DNA from: a virus
DNA length: 58,882 nt
Direction: 5' to 3' (one strand)
Virus record (IMG/VR): IMGVR_UViG_3300020463_001991
Location: 1-58,882 of that record
The translations under genes and the position numbers were made by a program. How positions within the stretch are numbered: position 1 is the first letter of the stretch; the number at the start of each line of letters is the position of its first letter. The notes under the pieces are model-generated. The model saw only the letters and a list, made by a program, of their open reading frames with translations, was not told the origin of the DNA and made no database searches. Positions 7,941 through 16,106 of this stretch are shown here, piece after piece.

Positions 7941-9062
7941 ATGATTAACACACTTTACAAAATTTGGAACATTAAACACGCAGAGGGTGATGAATTCACC
8001 GGCTATGAAAGTGTGTACGACCAGCTGGATAGTTTTGATAAAGCACAATACGATGCTGATCCGCAAGGCACTATTGAAAAGGTATATGACATATATCGCA
8101 GTATTAATCTTGTTCCCATTGTTTACTTTACACATAAAGGCTTAGTTGAAGCAGTTAGTAAATTCAGCAAACTTAACTATAACAATGTTGACAATAGCAA
8201 AATTGGATTGGGCAACAACAGAGGACAAACCATTAACAGATTTTTGTTTCCAAACATGATGACTGCTGAACCAAAAGGCAGAGGATCAAACAGTTTGCAA
8301 GACAGATTTTTGGATGAACGTAAATTAAAACGTGCAATACGTATCTGTTTTGAATTTAGAACTGGTGAAAGATTGTTACGTCCAACACAATTGAGAACTG
8401 CATTAGAACTGGTTACAGGCGAAAACGTTACAAACTTCAAGGCACAAAATGCCAAAGCAATAGCAGAACATCTATGCCCTGTGTTATGGGGCAATGTATA
8501 CGATTACAGTTGCGGATACGGCGGAAGATTATTGGGTATAGGTTCAAGCAACTTCAAATACAATTATATAGGAGTTGAACCCAACACAGAAACAGTGCAA
8601 TACCTAAACTATCTCAACGATATTATAGATGAAGCAACAGGTGTTAGAGGATCTATTGTACAGAGTGTCAGTGAAGAATATCAACCAGAGGATATTGATT
8701 TAGCATTTTCAAGTCCTCCGTATTTTAATTTGGAGAAATATAGCAATGAAAACACACAATGCATGGTCCGTTACAAAACAGAGGACGAGTGGTTTGAAGG
8801 GTATGTTATACCGACTATGGAAAATATTTACAGAGGGCTCAATAGAGAAGGAATCTTCGCCACGAATATCGCCGACTATAAGTCTTACGACCGTAAAGAA
8901 CCCTACGAAGTCACAGAAAGATGGAAAGATGTCGCTAATGGAGTAGGCTTCAAACATGTTGAAACTATTAAAATGATGTTGAATACACGTCCAGGCGTGG
9001 GCAATGATCGTAAACAAGGAAGAGAAAAATGGGAGGGAGTCTATGTCTTCAGAAAAAACTAA
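7941..9062 (+). CDS. DNA methyltransferase, SPPY-type (N4-cytosine-like)
   Basis: The 373-residue protein has a Rossmann methyltransferase core in the C-terminal half: AdoMet loop YDYSCGYGGRLLG, acidic GVEPN after strand 2, and catalytic AFSSPPYFNLE. SPPY is characteristic of N4-cytosine amino-methyltransferases, with N6-adenine less likely. The N-terminal 160 residues are probably a target-recognition or phage-specific domain. No restriction endonuclease gene is adjacent, so self-protection or epigenetic marking of phage DNA is likely. The next gene starts inside its last codons. Confidence 0.8.
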   Translation: MINTLYKIWNIKHAEGDEFTGYESVYDQLDSFDKAQYDADPQGTIEKVYDIYRSINLVPIVYFTHKGLVEAVSKFSKLNYNNVDNSKIGLGNNRGQTINRFLFPNMMTAEPKGRGSNSLQDRFLDERKLKRAIRICFEFRTGERLLRPTQLRTALELVTGENVTNFKAQNAKAIAEHLCPVLWGNVYDYSCGYGGRLLGIGSSNFKYNYIGVEPNTETVQYLNYLNDIIDEATGVRGSIVQSVSEEYQPEDIDLAFSSPPYFNLEKYSNENTQCMVRYKTEDEWFEGYVIPTMENIYRGLNREGIFATNIADYKSYDRKEPYEVTERWKDVANGVGFKHVETIKMMLNTRPGVGNDRKQGREKWEGVYVFRKN

Positions 9063-9588
9063 ACCAACAGATTACATGCGAACGGTAATGGATTATCCTG
9101 AACCCGGTGTAAACTTCTATGACATTAATAGTTTGTTTGCACAACCTGCATGGAACCAAGTTGCCGCTGAATTATCAGTTGCGGTACAAACAGAATACAA
9201 TCGCACAGGTGATCTCAGTCACGTAGTTGGTATCGAAAGCAGAGGATTTGTTGTTGGTGCGGTACTGGCCAGTGTTATAGGTGTTCCTTTTATAATGGTA
9301 CGTAAAAAAGGTTCTAAGTATCCTGGTAGTCTATTAGAAGAAACTTATTCACTTGAATATGGTGAAGATACACTGGTAATACAAGAAGGTATACTTGGAT
9401 ACACAAACCGTGTATTAATTGCAGATGATCTGGTTGCCACTGGCGGAAGTGCATTAGCAACCAAAAGGCTTGTTGAACAAACAGGAGCAACAGTAGTTGG
9501 CTTTGCGAGTGTGTTGAACTTAGCATATCTAAACACTGATGACATGAAATCACAATCGTTGATAACTTCTGAGGAGATAACAAAATGA
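9043..9588 (+). CDS. apt: Adenine phosphoribosyltransferase
   Basis: A 181-residue type I phosphoribosyltransferase converting adenine plus PRPP to AMP. Signatures are GIESRGFVVGAVLA, an RKKGSKYPG flexible-loop segment and the PRPP loop VLIADDLVATGGSAL (about residues 124-138). I chose ATG 9043, preceded by GGGAGGGAG, over an upstream codon at 9004 lacking a comparable site; it overlaps the methyltransferase by 20 nt. With GMP reductase (46702) and another phosphoribosyltransferase (58080) it suggests purine salvage. Confidence 0.9.
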   Translation: MSSEKTKPTDYMRTVMDYPEPGVNFYDINSLFAQPAWNQVAAELSVAVQTEYNRTGDLSHVVGIESRGFVVGAVLASVIGVPFIMVRKKGSKYPGSLLEETYSLEYGEDTLVIQEGILGYTNRVLIADDLVATGGSALATKRLVEQTGATVVGFASVLNLAYLNTDDMKSQSLITSEEITK

Positions 9589-9773
9589 CTGATGTAAAAG
9601 CTCGCATGCGAGAACTGTGTCAGCCTATAGAGCAACAAATACTGATGTGTGATAACAAAGAAGATATCCTAATGATGGCATGTGCTATGTTACAACATGT
9701 GAAAACAATGATGGATTCGCAAATTGGTGTACAAGGAAGAAAACAAATATTGGAGGAAGCTAACAATGACTAA
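9585..9773 (+). CDS. Small helical protein
   Basis: A 62-residue protein overlapping the apt gene by 4 nt (ATGA). It is Met- and Gln-rich, predicted mostly helical, with two Cys (CQPIEQQ and MMACAM contexts). No known motif. It is part of a chain of short overlapping genes downstream of apt. Confidence 0.65.
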   Translation: MTDVKARMRELCQPIEQQILMCDNKEDILMMACAMLQHVKTMMDSQIGVQGRKQILEEANND

Positions 9774-10005
9774 CTTTTTTGATTGGCCGAGAATGTACAA
9801 AGACGAAGAGTATATTGAAAGGGAGGCATACAGTTGTGTTGAAAGTGCAATTTGTAAACACTATGATATTGAAGATATCACAAAACTTACTGAAGCACAA
9901 TGGGTTGAAATACATGCTTGGCAAGAAGAAAACGTAAGTGAATATTCACCAATGAACATGGGTTTTTCAGATGTGTACAATGTTTGGGAAATGGAAAATG
10001 AATAA
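9766..10005 (+). CDS. Small acidic hypothetical protein
   Basis: The 79-residue product starts at ATG 9766 behind a strong TGGAGGAAG site, which I preferred to the upstream GTG at 9724. It overlaps the previous gene by 8 nt. It is acidic and aromatic (FFDWPRMY at the start; QWVEIHAW midway). Function unknown. Confidence 0.65.
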   Translation: MTNFFDWPRMYKDEEYIEREAYSCVESAICKHYDIEDITKLTEAQWVEIHAWQEENVSEYSPMNMGFSDVYNVWEMENE

Positions 10006-10192
10006 GTATCAAATTTGGTATGAACCAAGAATGGATGATCCAATACCCATGTGGGATTTCCAAACGTTAGAACAGGCTAAAGAACAGATGGATCATGTAA
10101 TGCAGGAAAATCCACTAGCATACCCATATCACTATATTTGGGATATTGAAAATAAGGTTAAAGTTGAATATAATTCTAACCAAAATGCATAA
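9998..10192 (+). CDS. Small hypothetical protein
   Basis: The 64-residue protein begins at ATG 9998, overlapping the previous stop by 8 nt, with GGGAAATGGA as a possible ribosome site. It is rich in Tyr, Trp and Pro, as in small beta or mixed domains. No family is recognised. Confidence 0.55.
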   Translation: MNKYQIWYEPRMDDPIPMWDFQTLEQAKEQMDHVMQENPLAYPYHYIWDIENKVKVEYNSNQNA

Positions 10193-10197
10193 AAAGG

Positions 10198-10226
10198 TTG
10201 ACATAACACTATTCCTATGTTATATT
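10198..10226 (+). promoter_or_regulatory. Sigma70-type promoter before 10254
   Basis: TTGACA at 10198-10203, a 17-bp spacer and TATATT at 10221-10226; AAAGGAA precedes the ATG at 10254. Confidence 0.7.
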
Positions 10227-10253
10227 AAAGTATAATAAAAATAAAGGAAATAC

Positions 10254-10466
10254 ATGTTTAATATAGCAACTGAAAGATTAGCAATTGAAGATTACGTAAG
10301 CAAAAACAACATACATGATTTTGTTTATCAAGATACAATTGGCTTTGAAGCATTAGATTACTATTTGACAATGAATGAATCAGTAATGCTTGAATTTGTA
10401 TGTACGTACTTAGATAACCAAAATGGTATAGCAACACCATATCCAAAGTTGCCGATGACAATATAG
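10254..10466 (+). CDS. Small hypothetical protein
   Basis: This 70-residue protein has its own consensus-like promoter. It looks helical with several acidic and aromatic residues (DYVSKNN, FEALDYYL). No motif is visible. The HAD-family gene starts 8 nt after its stop, so the two are likely cotranscribed. Confidence 0.6.
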   Translation: MFNIATERLAIEDYVSKNNIHDFVYQDTIGFEALDYYLTMNESVMLEFVCTYLDNQNGIATPYPKLPMTI

Positions 10467-10474
10467 ATAGAAAG

Positions 10475-11077
10475 ATGAAAATGAGATATAAAAAATACGA
10501 AAAGACAATACTTACAGATTGCGATGGAGTCCTGCTAGATTGGGAGTGGGCATTTAATTGTTGGATGATACAACATGGATTTGAGACCACAGAAGGATAC
10601 CAGTTCAAATATGATATGGCTGAACGTTATGGTATAAGCATACCACAAGTGAAAAAACTTGTAAAACAGTTTAATGAAAGTGCCGCAATAGGCTTTCTTC
10701 CTGTACTGAGAGATGCTATGTACTGGGTCAAAAGGCTACATGAACAACATGGTTACACATTTATTTGTATAACAAGTCTAAGTCTAGATGAAAATGCATA
10801 CAAACTAAGAGAAATGAACTTACAAAAAATGTTTGGTAAAACTGCATTTAGCAAATTGATATGTTTGGACACAGGTGCAGACAAAGACGAAGCACTGAGC
10901 AAGTATGCAGGTTCAAACTGTTACTGGTTAGAGGACAAAGTTGAAAATGCAACTGCTGGTTTGAGATTTGGACTTAGACCGATACTGATGGAACATGGAC
11001 ACAACATGAACGCAGATGTTGAATATCCAATAGTAAAAAATTGGTTGGAAGTTTATAAGCAAATTACCCAAATGTAA
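10475..11077 (+). CDS. HAD-superfamily phosphatase, 5'(3')-nucleotidase-like
   Basis: The 200-residue protein has HAD motif I TDCDGVLLDW (nucleophile Asp plus Asp), a motif II threonine/serine in ICITSLS, and a motif III/IV-like acidic site WLEDKVENA. The length and the small helical cap resemble phage and bacterial 5'-deoxyribonucleotidases. Such enzymes dephosphorylate nucleoside monophosphates and would fit the salvage genes nearby. A different phosphate ester is possible; the HAD fold is firm. Confidence 0.75.
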   Translation: MKMRYKKYEKTILTDCDGVLLDWEWAFNCWMIQHGFETTEGYQFKYDMAERYGISIPQVKKLVKQFNESAAIGFLPVLRDAMYWVKRLHEQHGYTFICITSLSLDENAYKLREMNLQKMFGKTAFSKLICLDTGADKDEALSKYAGSNCYWLEDKVENATAGLRFGLRPILMEHGHNMNADVEYPIVKNWLEVYKQITQM

Positions 11078-11128
11078 TAAAACTGTAACATCTATAGGCT
11101 TAAATAAAGTTTGTAAAAAGGACTTTCA

Positions 11129-11596
11129 ATGAACAAATTAATTAAAAAGGTGTGTAGGATGGACTTAGGCAATCCCATAATGACAGCTCTTGTTGGACTG
11201 GTAGTATTTTATATAGGACTTAAAATGTTCTCAGGTGGTATGAAGTCAATGGGTAACTTGGAACATTTGAACTTCTTTTTAGGTAATCCAATTTATATGT
11301 TTATAGGCGGTATTTTAATGACACTGCTTTGGCAAAGTTCAAGTTTAAGTACAACGGCAATAATTGCACTGGTAGCCTCAGGGGCATTGCCTCTGCCCGC
11401 AGCCATAGCGGCAGTGTTAGGCGCAAACATCGGAACCACCGGCACCATTTGGTTAGCCGGTTTTTTTGTGAGCGATGGTATGCCCAAAGGCGATACACTT
11501 AGGATAGCAATAGCACACACAGGTGCTAACATGTTTATGGCTATAATGTTGTTGCCATGGGTGCACCACATAGCAAGATTTTTGAATAAGTTTTAG
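11129..11596 (+). CDS. Half-size Na+/phosphate cotransporter-like membrane protein
   Basis: This 155-residue, strongly hydrophobic protein has about four membrane segments. It carries one copy of the Na/Pi cotransporter (PF02690-type) repeat: WQSSSLSTTAIIALVASG and LGANIGTTGT, matching the QSSS and GANIGTT motifs. Full transporters have two inverted copies, so this could work only as a homodimer or as a modifier of the host transporter. It has a GGA ribosome site, and a 27-codon gene follows. Phosphate acquisition would fit with phoH in the same window. Confidence 0.8.
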   Translation: MNKLIKKVCRMDLGNPIMTALVGLVVFYIGLKMFSGGMKSMGNLEHLNFFLGNPIYMFIGGILMTLLWQSSSLSTTAIIALVASGALPLPAAIAAVLGANIGTTGTIWLAGFFVSDGMPKGDTLRIAIAHTGANMFMAIMLLPWVHHIARFLNKF

Positions 11597-11606
11597 GAGT
11601 TAAGAT

Positions 11607-11690
11607 ATGCATTGGTTAGAGAAACTATTACAAAGATGGTTCAAGTCACAGCCAACTGTACAATATTTGTCAGGAAAAGGCAAACTATAA
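11607..11690 (+). CDS. 27-residue peptide gene
   Basis: AGGAG at 11595-11599 is placed 7 nt before ATG 11607. The frame runs 27 codons to TAA 11688-11690. The peptide starts MHWLEKLLQRWFK, an amphipathic basic helix with two Trp, which would associate with membranes. It begins 11 nt after the transporter-like gene, suggesting a small partner subunit. A real small gene is likely from the ribosome site; function is inferred. Confidence 0.55.
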   Translation: MHWLEKLLQRWFKSQPTVQYLSGKGKL

Positions 11691-11736
11691 TAAATAACTC
11701 GATAAACAAGTAACGTCCAATTTTTTTTGGGCAAAT

Positions 11737-11754
11737 TTTTTTTAGGCAAAAAAA
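11737..11754 (+). other. A/T-only hairpin between oligo-T tracts
   Basis: Two T8 tracts (11721-11728 and 11736-11743) precede an A7 run (11748-11754). The second T tract can pair with the A run around AGGC. The element sits just before the synthetase-like gene. It could act as a transcription slippage or pausing site; a function is not shown. Confidence 0.3.
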
Positions 11755-11763
11755 GGAAAGCAA

Positions 11764-12573
11764 ATGACGCAACTAATAGACCCAAGCAAATTCACAGAGA
11801 CAGTTGGCCTTTTAAGGTCATTTTTTTTGGAAAAAGGATTTCTTGAAGTACACACACAAAACAGATTAAGCATACTAGCCGCATGCGAAGACCCGTTCAA
11901 TGTAGCAACATACAATTATGCAGGCCAAGTATGGCCACTACCGCAAACCGGCCAGATGTGGTTGGAACATGAATTACTAAGTCAGCCCTCAGCAAAGGGC
12001 TTTTTTTGTGTCTCCACATCCTACAGACAAGAGCCAAATGCAATACCAGGCAGACATGATATAATATTTCCAATGTTTGAATTTGAAATGCCAGGCAACA
12101 TAGATGATCTCAAAGCAATGGAACTTGAACTGGTAGACTACTTAGGCTTTGAAAAGCCACTTGAAAAAACTTATGCAGATTGGCAACACTGGTACGGAGT
12201 AGAAGGCGAACTAGAAGCAGAGCATGAAACACAAATGTTCAAAGACTTTGAAACCACAATGATAACAGACTTTCCAGAGTTCACATCACCTTTTTGGAAC
12301 ATGTCACGTAACACAGATGGTACTAGTAAAAAGATAGATGTAATACTAGGTGGTATGGAAACAATAGGTTCAGCAGAACGTAGTACAGACATTATCCAAA
12401 TGAGAGATACCTTTCACACTATCACAGATGGTGCATATAGTAACCTACTGTATGAATTGTTCAGTAAGGATCGTGTTGAAGCAGAACTAGAAGAATTTTT
12501 AAAGTTTGATTTCTTTCCAAGAGTAGGCGGCGGCATAGGTATGACACGTATGATTGCCGCACTAGACAAGTAG
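11764..12573 (+). CDS. Stand-alone class II aminoacyl-tRNA synthetase-like core (AsnRS/AsnA type)
   Basis: The 269-residue protein shows the class II aaRS catalytic core. A motif 1-like helix (LRSFFLEKGFLEVHT) is followed by substrate segment LPQTGQMWLEHELL, motif 2 CVSTSYRQE with the later MFEFEM strand, and motif 3 RVGGGIGMTRM with its Arg. GGGIG resembles asparagine synthetase A; the rest recalls the Asp/Asn/Lys synthetase group. There is no N-terminal OB-fold anticodon-binding domain, as length and sequence show. A tRNA with a GUU (Asn) anticodon follows after 6 nt, so charging that tRNA or making asparagine are the two main options. AAAGGAAAG precedes the start. Confidence 0.75.
   Translation: MTQLIDPSKFTETVGLLRSFFLEKGFLEVHTQNRLSILAACEDPFNVATYNYAGQVWPLPQTGQMWLEHELLSQPSAKGFFCVSTSYRQEPNAIPGRHDIIFPMFEFEMPGNIDDLKAMELELVDYLGFEKPLEKTYADWQHWYGVEGELEAEHETQMFKDFETTMITDFPEFTSPFWNMSRNTDGTSKKIDVILGGMETIGSAERSTDIIQMRDTFHTITDGAYSNLLYELFSKDRVEAELEEFLKFDFFPRVGGGIGMTRMIAALDK
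11984..12007 (+). terminator. Terminator-like hairpin inside the synthetase-like gene
   Basis: AGCCCT (11984-11989) pairs with AGGGCT (11996-12001) around CAGCAA, and the run of Ts continues to 12007. This has the form of an intrinsic terminator, yet lies within an intact reading frame. It may be coincidence or an attenuation point. Confidence 0.4.
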
Positions 12574-12579
12574 GATTAT

Positions 12580-12682
12580 TCTGGGGTGGTGAAATTGGTA
12601 GACACGTACGGCTGTTAACCGTATGGTTGAGTGTACTGCAATATATTTAACCGTGTAGGTTCGACTCCTACCCCCAGAGCCA
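12580..12682 (+). tRNA. Unusual tRNA with anticodon GUU (Asn) and long variable arm
   Basis: The acceptor stem TCTGGGG/CCCCAGA pairs perfectly (12580-12586 with 12672-12678), followed by G73 and an encoded CCA. D stem GTG/CAC, anticodon stem TACGG/CCGTA (anticodon GTT at 12614-12616) and T stem GTAGG/CCTAC with TTCGACT loop are all intact. The variable region is 31 nt (12624-12654) and can form a GGTTGA/TTTAACC stem. U1-A72, G73 and GUU match bacterial asparagine identity, while the D arm (GTGAAATTGGTAGACAC) and long variable arm look like tRNA-Leu. It follows the synthetase-like gene by 6 nt. Confidence 0.85.
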
Positions 12683-12697
12683 ACATATAAGTACTTC

Positions 12698-13561
12698 ATG
12701 CGTCCTATACTTCCATTTGTTGAAACCATGATAACCTATGCTTGTAATCTTAGTTGTACAGGTTGTACAAACTATAGTGATTACAATATGAAAGGCAGTG
12801 TACGTTGGGCACAAGGCAAGGAATGGCTTCAAGCATGGATAGAACGTATTAACATTTCAGACTTTGGAATAATGGGCGGTGAACCAACACTAAATCCAGA
12901 ATGCGAACAGTGGATCTATGGAGTACGTTCTCTATTGCCCAACAGTCAAATACGATTTACAACCAATGGTGTAAACTTTCATAAACGGCCAGAAGTATTT
13001 GACTGGTGTGTTGACGTTGGAAATACAGTTTTTAAATTTACACTACACGAAGACAAAACTTACGGCATGGATGCTATAAATTATGTTTTTAAAAAATTTA
13101 AGTGGTCACCAATAACCGAGTATGGTATTAATCGTTGGCTAGGTCCTAACAATACACGTTTTCAAATTAATTCTCCTTTACAATTTTTTAAAACTTATAC
13201 CGGAACGTTCGGCAATATAAAACCACACAATAATAAGGCAAAAGACGCATTTGACATGTGTATACAACAAACCTGTCCGTTGCTCTATGAAGGTAAAATT
13301 TATAAATGCAGTAGCATTGCACTGTTAAATAAAGTATTATCAGATTGGAGACAACCAGTTACTGATGATTGGAAGCCATACACTGACTATGAAGGAATAT
13401 CCGTAAACAGTTCAGACAAAACTATAAAACAGTTCATACAAAACTTTGGAAAAGCACATAAAATTTGTACAATGTGTCCAACAAAACAGGACACTGACAG
13501 TATTATCAATCATCGATCAAATGTGATATCCAAGAAGCAATGGATTAAACTTAATGCTTAA
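12698..13561 (+). CDS. Radical SAM protein with C-terminal cysteine cluster
   Basis: The 287-residue protein has the CxxxCxxC iron-sulfur motif at CNLSCTGC (residues 16-23), an AdoMet-binding GGEPTLNP and a later FTTNG strand. C-terminal Cys residues (MCIQQTCPLL, IYKCSS, CTMC) could bind an auxiliary cluster as in SPASM/twitch proteins, which often modify peptides. It starts 15 nt after the tRNA and overlaps the next radical SAM gene by 8 nt. A paralogue lies at 36586. The substrate is unknown. Confidence 0.85.
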   Translation: MRPILPFVETMITYACNLSCTGCTNYSDYNMKGSVRWAQGKEWLQAWIERINISDFGIMGGEPTLNPECEQWIYGVRSLLPNSQIRFTTNGVNFHKRPEVFDWCVDVGNTVFKFTLHEDKTYGMDAINYVFKKFKWSPITEYGINRWLGPNNTRFQINSPLQFFKTYTGTFGNIKPHNNKAKDAFDMCIQQTCPLLYEGKIYKCSSIALLNKVLSDWRQPVTDDWKPYTDYEGISVNSSDKTIKQFIQNFGKAHKICTMCPTKQDTDSIINHRSNVISKKQWIKLNA

Positions 13562-15452
13562 CTTATACCTAGTGCAAACTGTTGACAAGTATGGCCCTAA
13601 TAGTTTTTTGCCATTGGCAATAAGTTATCAATGGATGTATGCACAGGATGATGAACAGGTAAAACACAATTACAATGTTGCCGATGTACTAATTGAGAAA
13701 ACAAATCCAAAAGAATATGTAGACGCAATGCATGTTGAACCACACATAGTTGCCATGAGTAACTATGTGTGGAATTGGGAATATAATAAGGAACTGGCCA
13801 AAGAAATAAAAAAAGTATATCCAAACTGTGATATCGTTGTAGGCGGGCCTAATGTCGATAAACGCAATCCCAATTTCTTTGTAGACTTTCCTATGTTTGA
13901 TATAGCAGTGTTAGGCGAAGGTGAACCAGCTTTTAGACAAATCCTGAAACAAAGGCTAATGAATAGAAATTACAACGGTATACCAAGTGTGTTTCCAAAA
14001 GGCGGAGATATATGCAATTTACCAACACGTTTCCGAGAGCTTGAAACCATACCATCACCGATACTGAATGGATTTTATGATATGATAATCGATAAGGTCG
14101 AATCTAAACACGGTAAACAGATGTGGCAAGTAACCTACGAAACACTACGAGGGTGTCCGTATCAATGTGCATTCTGCGACATAGGTGATTTGTATTGGAA
14201 TAAAATTGCTAAATTTGACATGCCACGCATTGAAGCAGAAATAGATTGGATGGCACGTAGAGAAATTGAATATGTTGGTGTATGCGATAGCAATTGGGGA
14301 ATGTTACAACGCGATTTAGATATCACTGCGTATGTAATTAAAAAGAAGCAACAAACTGGCTATCCAAAGTTTTGGGACGTCACCTGGGCCAAAACAAACA
14401 GCGAAAACATTTATCAAATTGCAAAGATGGATAAAGACGCAGACACCAGACTGTTTAAAGGCGTGACTTTTGCTATGCAAAGTCTAAATCCAGCAACACA
14501 GAAAGCAAGTAAACGTGTAAATTTAAAAAGTAATGAAGCACTTACGTACATGAACAAGTACCAAGAAGAGAACATACCTACATACAGTGAACTAATATGG
14601 CCTATGCCAGATGAAACCTATGACACTTTAAAGGATGGTATTCAACAACTTGTTGACCTTGGACAAAAAAGTTTTTTAATGGTGCATCCATTGGTTCTTA
14701 CATTCAACGCAACAATGGGTCAAAAACATTACATAGAAGAATACGGTTTAAAATGGAAAGAAGTGCCACTGGACACATACTACTTGAGTGTTGATGATTT
14801 AGAAAACTATATTGTAGAAAAAACAATGGGTGTTTATGCTACCAATACTGCTGATGAAGTGCTAACCATGCGTGGTAATTTGTTCTCATACTTGTTTATA
14901 ACCATGTACTATTATGGATGGGCACACTATCTTATGGAATACATGCAAAACAAACACGATATAAAACATGTAGACTTTATCGAAAGTATGCTTAATTATT
15001 TCTATACTAAAAACTGTCTAATAGGAAGAGAAATACGTGCCACTGAAAAACACATGCACGATGTGTTTTACGGAGATAGTTTCTGGGGCAGACAAGTTTT
15101 AGAAAACGATATCTATTGGGAATACAAAGGTGCCACTAGTGTAGTCTTTCATCAAAACAGACAGAAGCTAAAGTATGAGCTTATAGATTTTGTATATGAA
15201 AAATACGAGATTGATGTATCAGATGTTGTTGAATTTAATATACACATGTGTAAAGATCCAAATATAAAATATCCTTATAATATAAAAGTTACAAAAGATA
15301 CAAGCACGCATTGCCTTAATACTGATAGCACACACTTACAAATTGATCATTGGGATAAGGAAGCACTTGATGAACGCAAGTTTTATCATGTTGGCTACCA
15401 CTGGCAAAGAAAAAATCACTACTGGAAATGCACTCCAACTACAGTAGATTAG
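13554..15452 (+). CDS. B12-binding-domain radical SAM protein
   Basis: This 632-residue protein has an N-terminal cobalamin-binding-like Rossmann domain (EPHIVAMSNY, IVVGGPNVDK, VLGEGEPAFRQIL). The radical SAM core follows with RGCPYQCAFCD supplying CxxxCxxC and later conserved strands (GVTFAMQSLNP, YSELIWPMPDET). A C-terminal region of about 200 residues is phage-specific. B12 radical SAM enzymes methylate or rearrange unactivated carbons. The typical DxHxxG motif is not evident, so cobalamin binding is uncertain. It overlaps the preceding radical SAM gene by 8 nt and converges with the oxygenase on the other strand. Confidence 0.85.
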   Translation: MLNLYLVQTVDKYGPNSFLPLAISYQWMYAQDDEQVKHNYNVADVLIEKTNPKEYVDAMHVEPHIVAMSNYVWNWEYNKELAKEIKKVYPNCDIVVGGPNVDKRNPNFFVDFPMFDIAVLGEGEPAFRQILKQRLMNRNYNGIPSVFPKGGDICNLPTRFRELETIPSPILNGFYDMIIDKVESKHGKQMWQVTYETLRGCPYQCAFCDIGDLYWNKIAKFDMPRIEAEIDWMARREIEYVGVCDSNWGMLQRDLDITAYVIKKKQQTGYPKFWDVTWAKTNSENIYQIAKMDKDADTRLFKGVTFAMQSLNPATQKASKRVNLKSNEALTYMNKYQEENIPTYSELIWPMPDETYDTLKDGIQQLVDLGQKSFLMVHPLVLTFNATMGQKHYIEEYGLKWKEVPLDTYYLSVDDLENYIVEKTMGVYATNTADEVLTMRGNLFSYLFITMYYYGWAHYLMEYMQNKHDIKHVDFIESMLNYFYTKNCLIGREIRATEKHMHDVFYGDSFWGRQVLENDIYWEYKGATSVVFHQNRQKLKYELIDFVYEKYEIDVSDVVEFNIHMCKDPNIKYPYNIKVTKDTSTHCLNTDSTHLQIDHWDKEALDERKFYHVGYHWQRKNHYWKCTPTTVD

Positions 15453-16083
15453 TAAACACTGTCATTCCTATTTTGTGATCATGCTCATTGCTGGCACAAT
15501 GCAATTGATTACGATCAAACACAATAATATCACCAGGTGACCACGATACAATAGTGTCAACAGTTAGACCGTGTAGATTTTCGTAAGGTATATGTGTAAG
15601 ATATTGATTGTATATTTCTTTATCAAACGGTTGATCTGTGTAATTTATAATATTAGTATAGTTTGTTATACGTTGATCTTTAGTTGTAATTTGTTTGTGT
15701 GAATCTTTTACATGTTGATATGGGTCTTCACTGCGTACAAACTTTGCGGCATCTCCTTTCCAATAGTTGTTGAAAAATACTGTGCTACCTGCTTCACATA
15801 CTAACGGAATAATAATACCTCTACACACACTCGGATTGTTATAACCACTATCAACGTGTATCTGAAAACTAATTGTGCTTTCATTATAAATAACTTCTTC
15901 TACATATTCATTATGGTTGATCAGTGGTTCTATAACATGTTGTGGCCATTTGTCAACACTCCATCTTGGATGTTTACTACGCACAGTATCTCGAATATCA
16001 GTGCGGTCATCATCTTTAAAATGGTATGCTAATAATTCTGCAACCTGTATCTTGTTAAAAGTTTGTTCTTTGACTGTGACCAT
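15439..16083 (-). CDS. 2-oxoglutarate/Fe(II) oxygenase-like protein
   Basis: This 214-residue protein on the minus strand has a double-stranded beta-helix signature: HVDSG (His76, Asp78) and PGDIIVFDRNQLHCAS (His195) form a 2-His-1-carboxylate iron site, with a basic residue in KIGMTVF to hold 2-oxoglutarate. It resembles prolyl-hydroxylase or phytanoyl-CoA-type oxygenases. It converges with the B12 radical SAM gene, overlapping 14 bp, and is followed on its own strand upstream by phoH. The substrate is unknown. Confidence 0.7.
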   Translation of the reverse strand: MVTVKEQTFNKIQVAELLAYHFKDDDRTDIRDTVRSKHPRWSVDKWPQHVIEPLINHNEYVEEVIYNESTISFQIHVDSGYNNPSVCRGIIIPLVCEAGSTVFFNNYWKGDAAKFVRSEDPYQHVKDSHKQITTKDQRITNYTNIINYTDQPFDKEIYNQYLTHIPYENLHGLTVDTIVSWSPGDIIVFDRNQLHCASNEHDHKIGMTVFTNLL

Positions 16084-16106
16084 AAAATTACTTATATGGT
16101 GTTACA

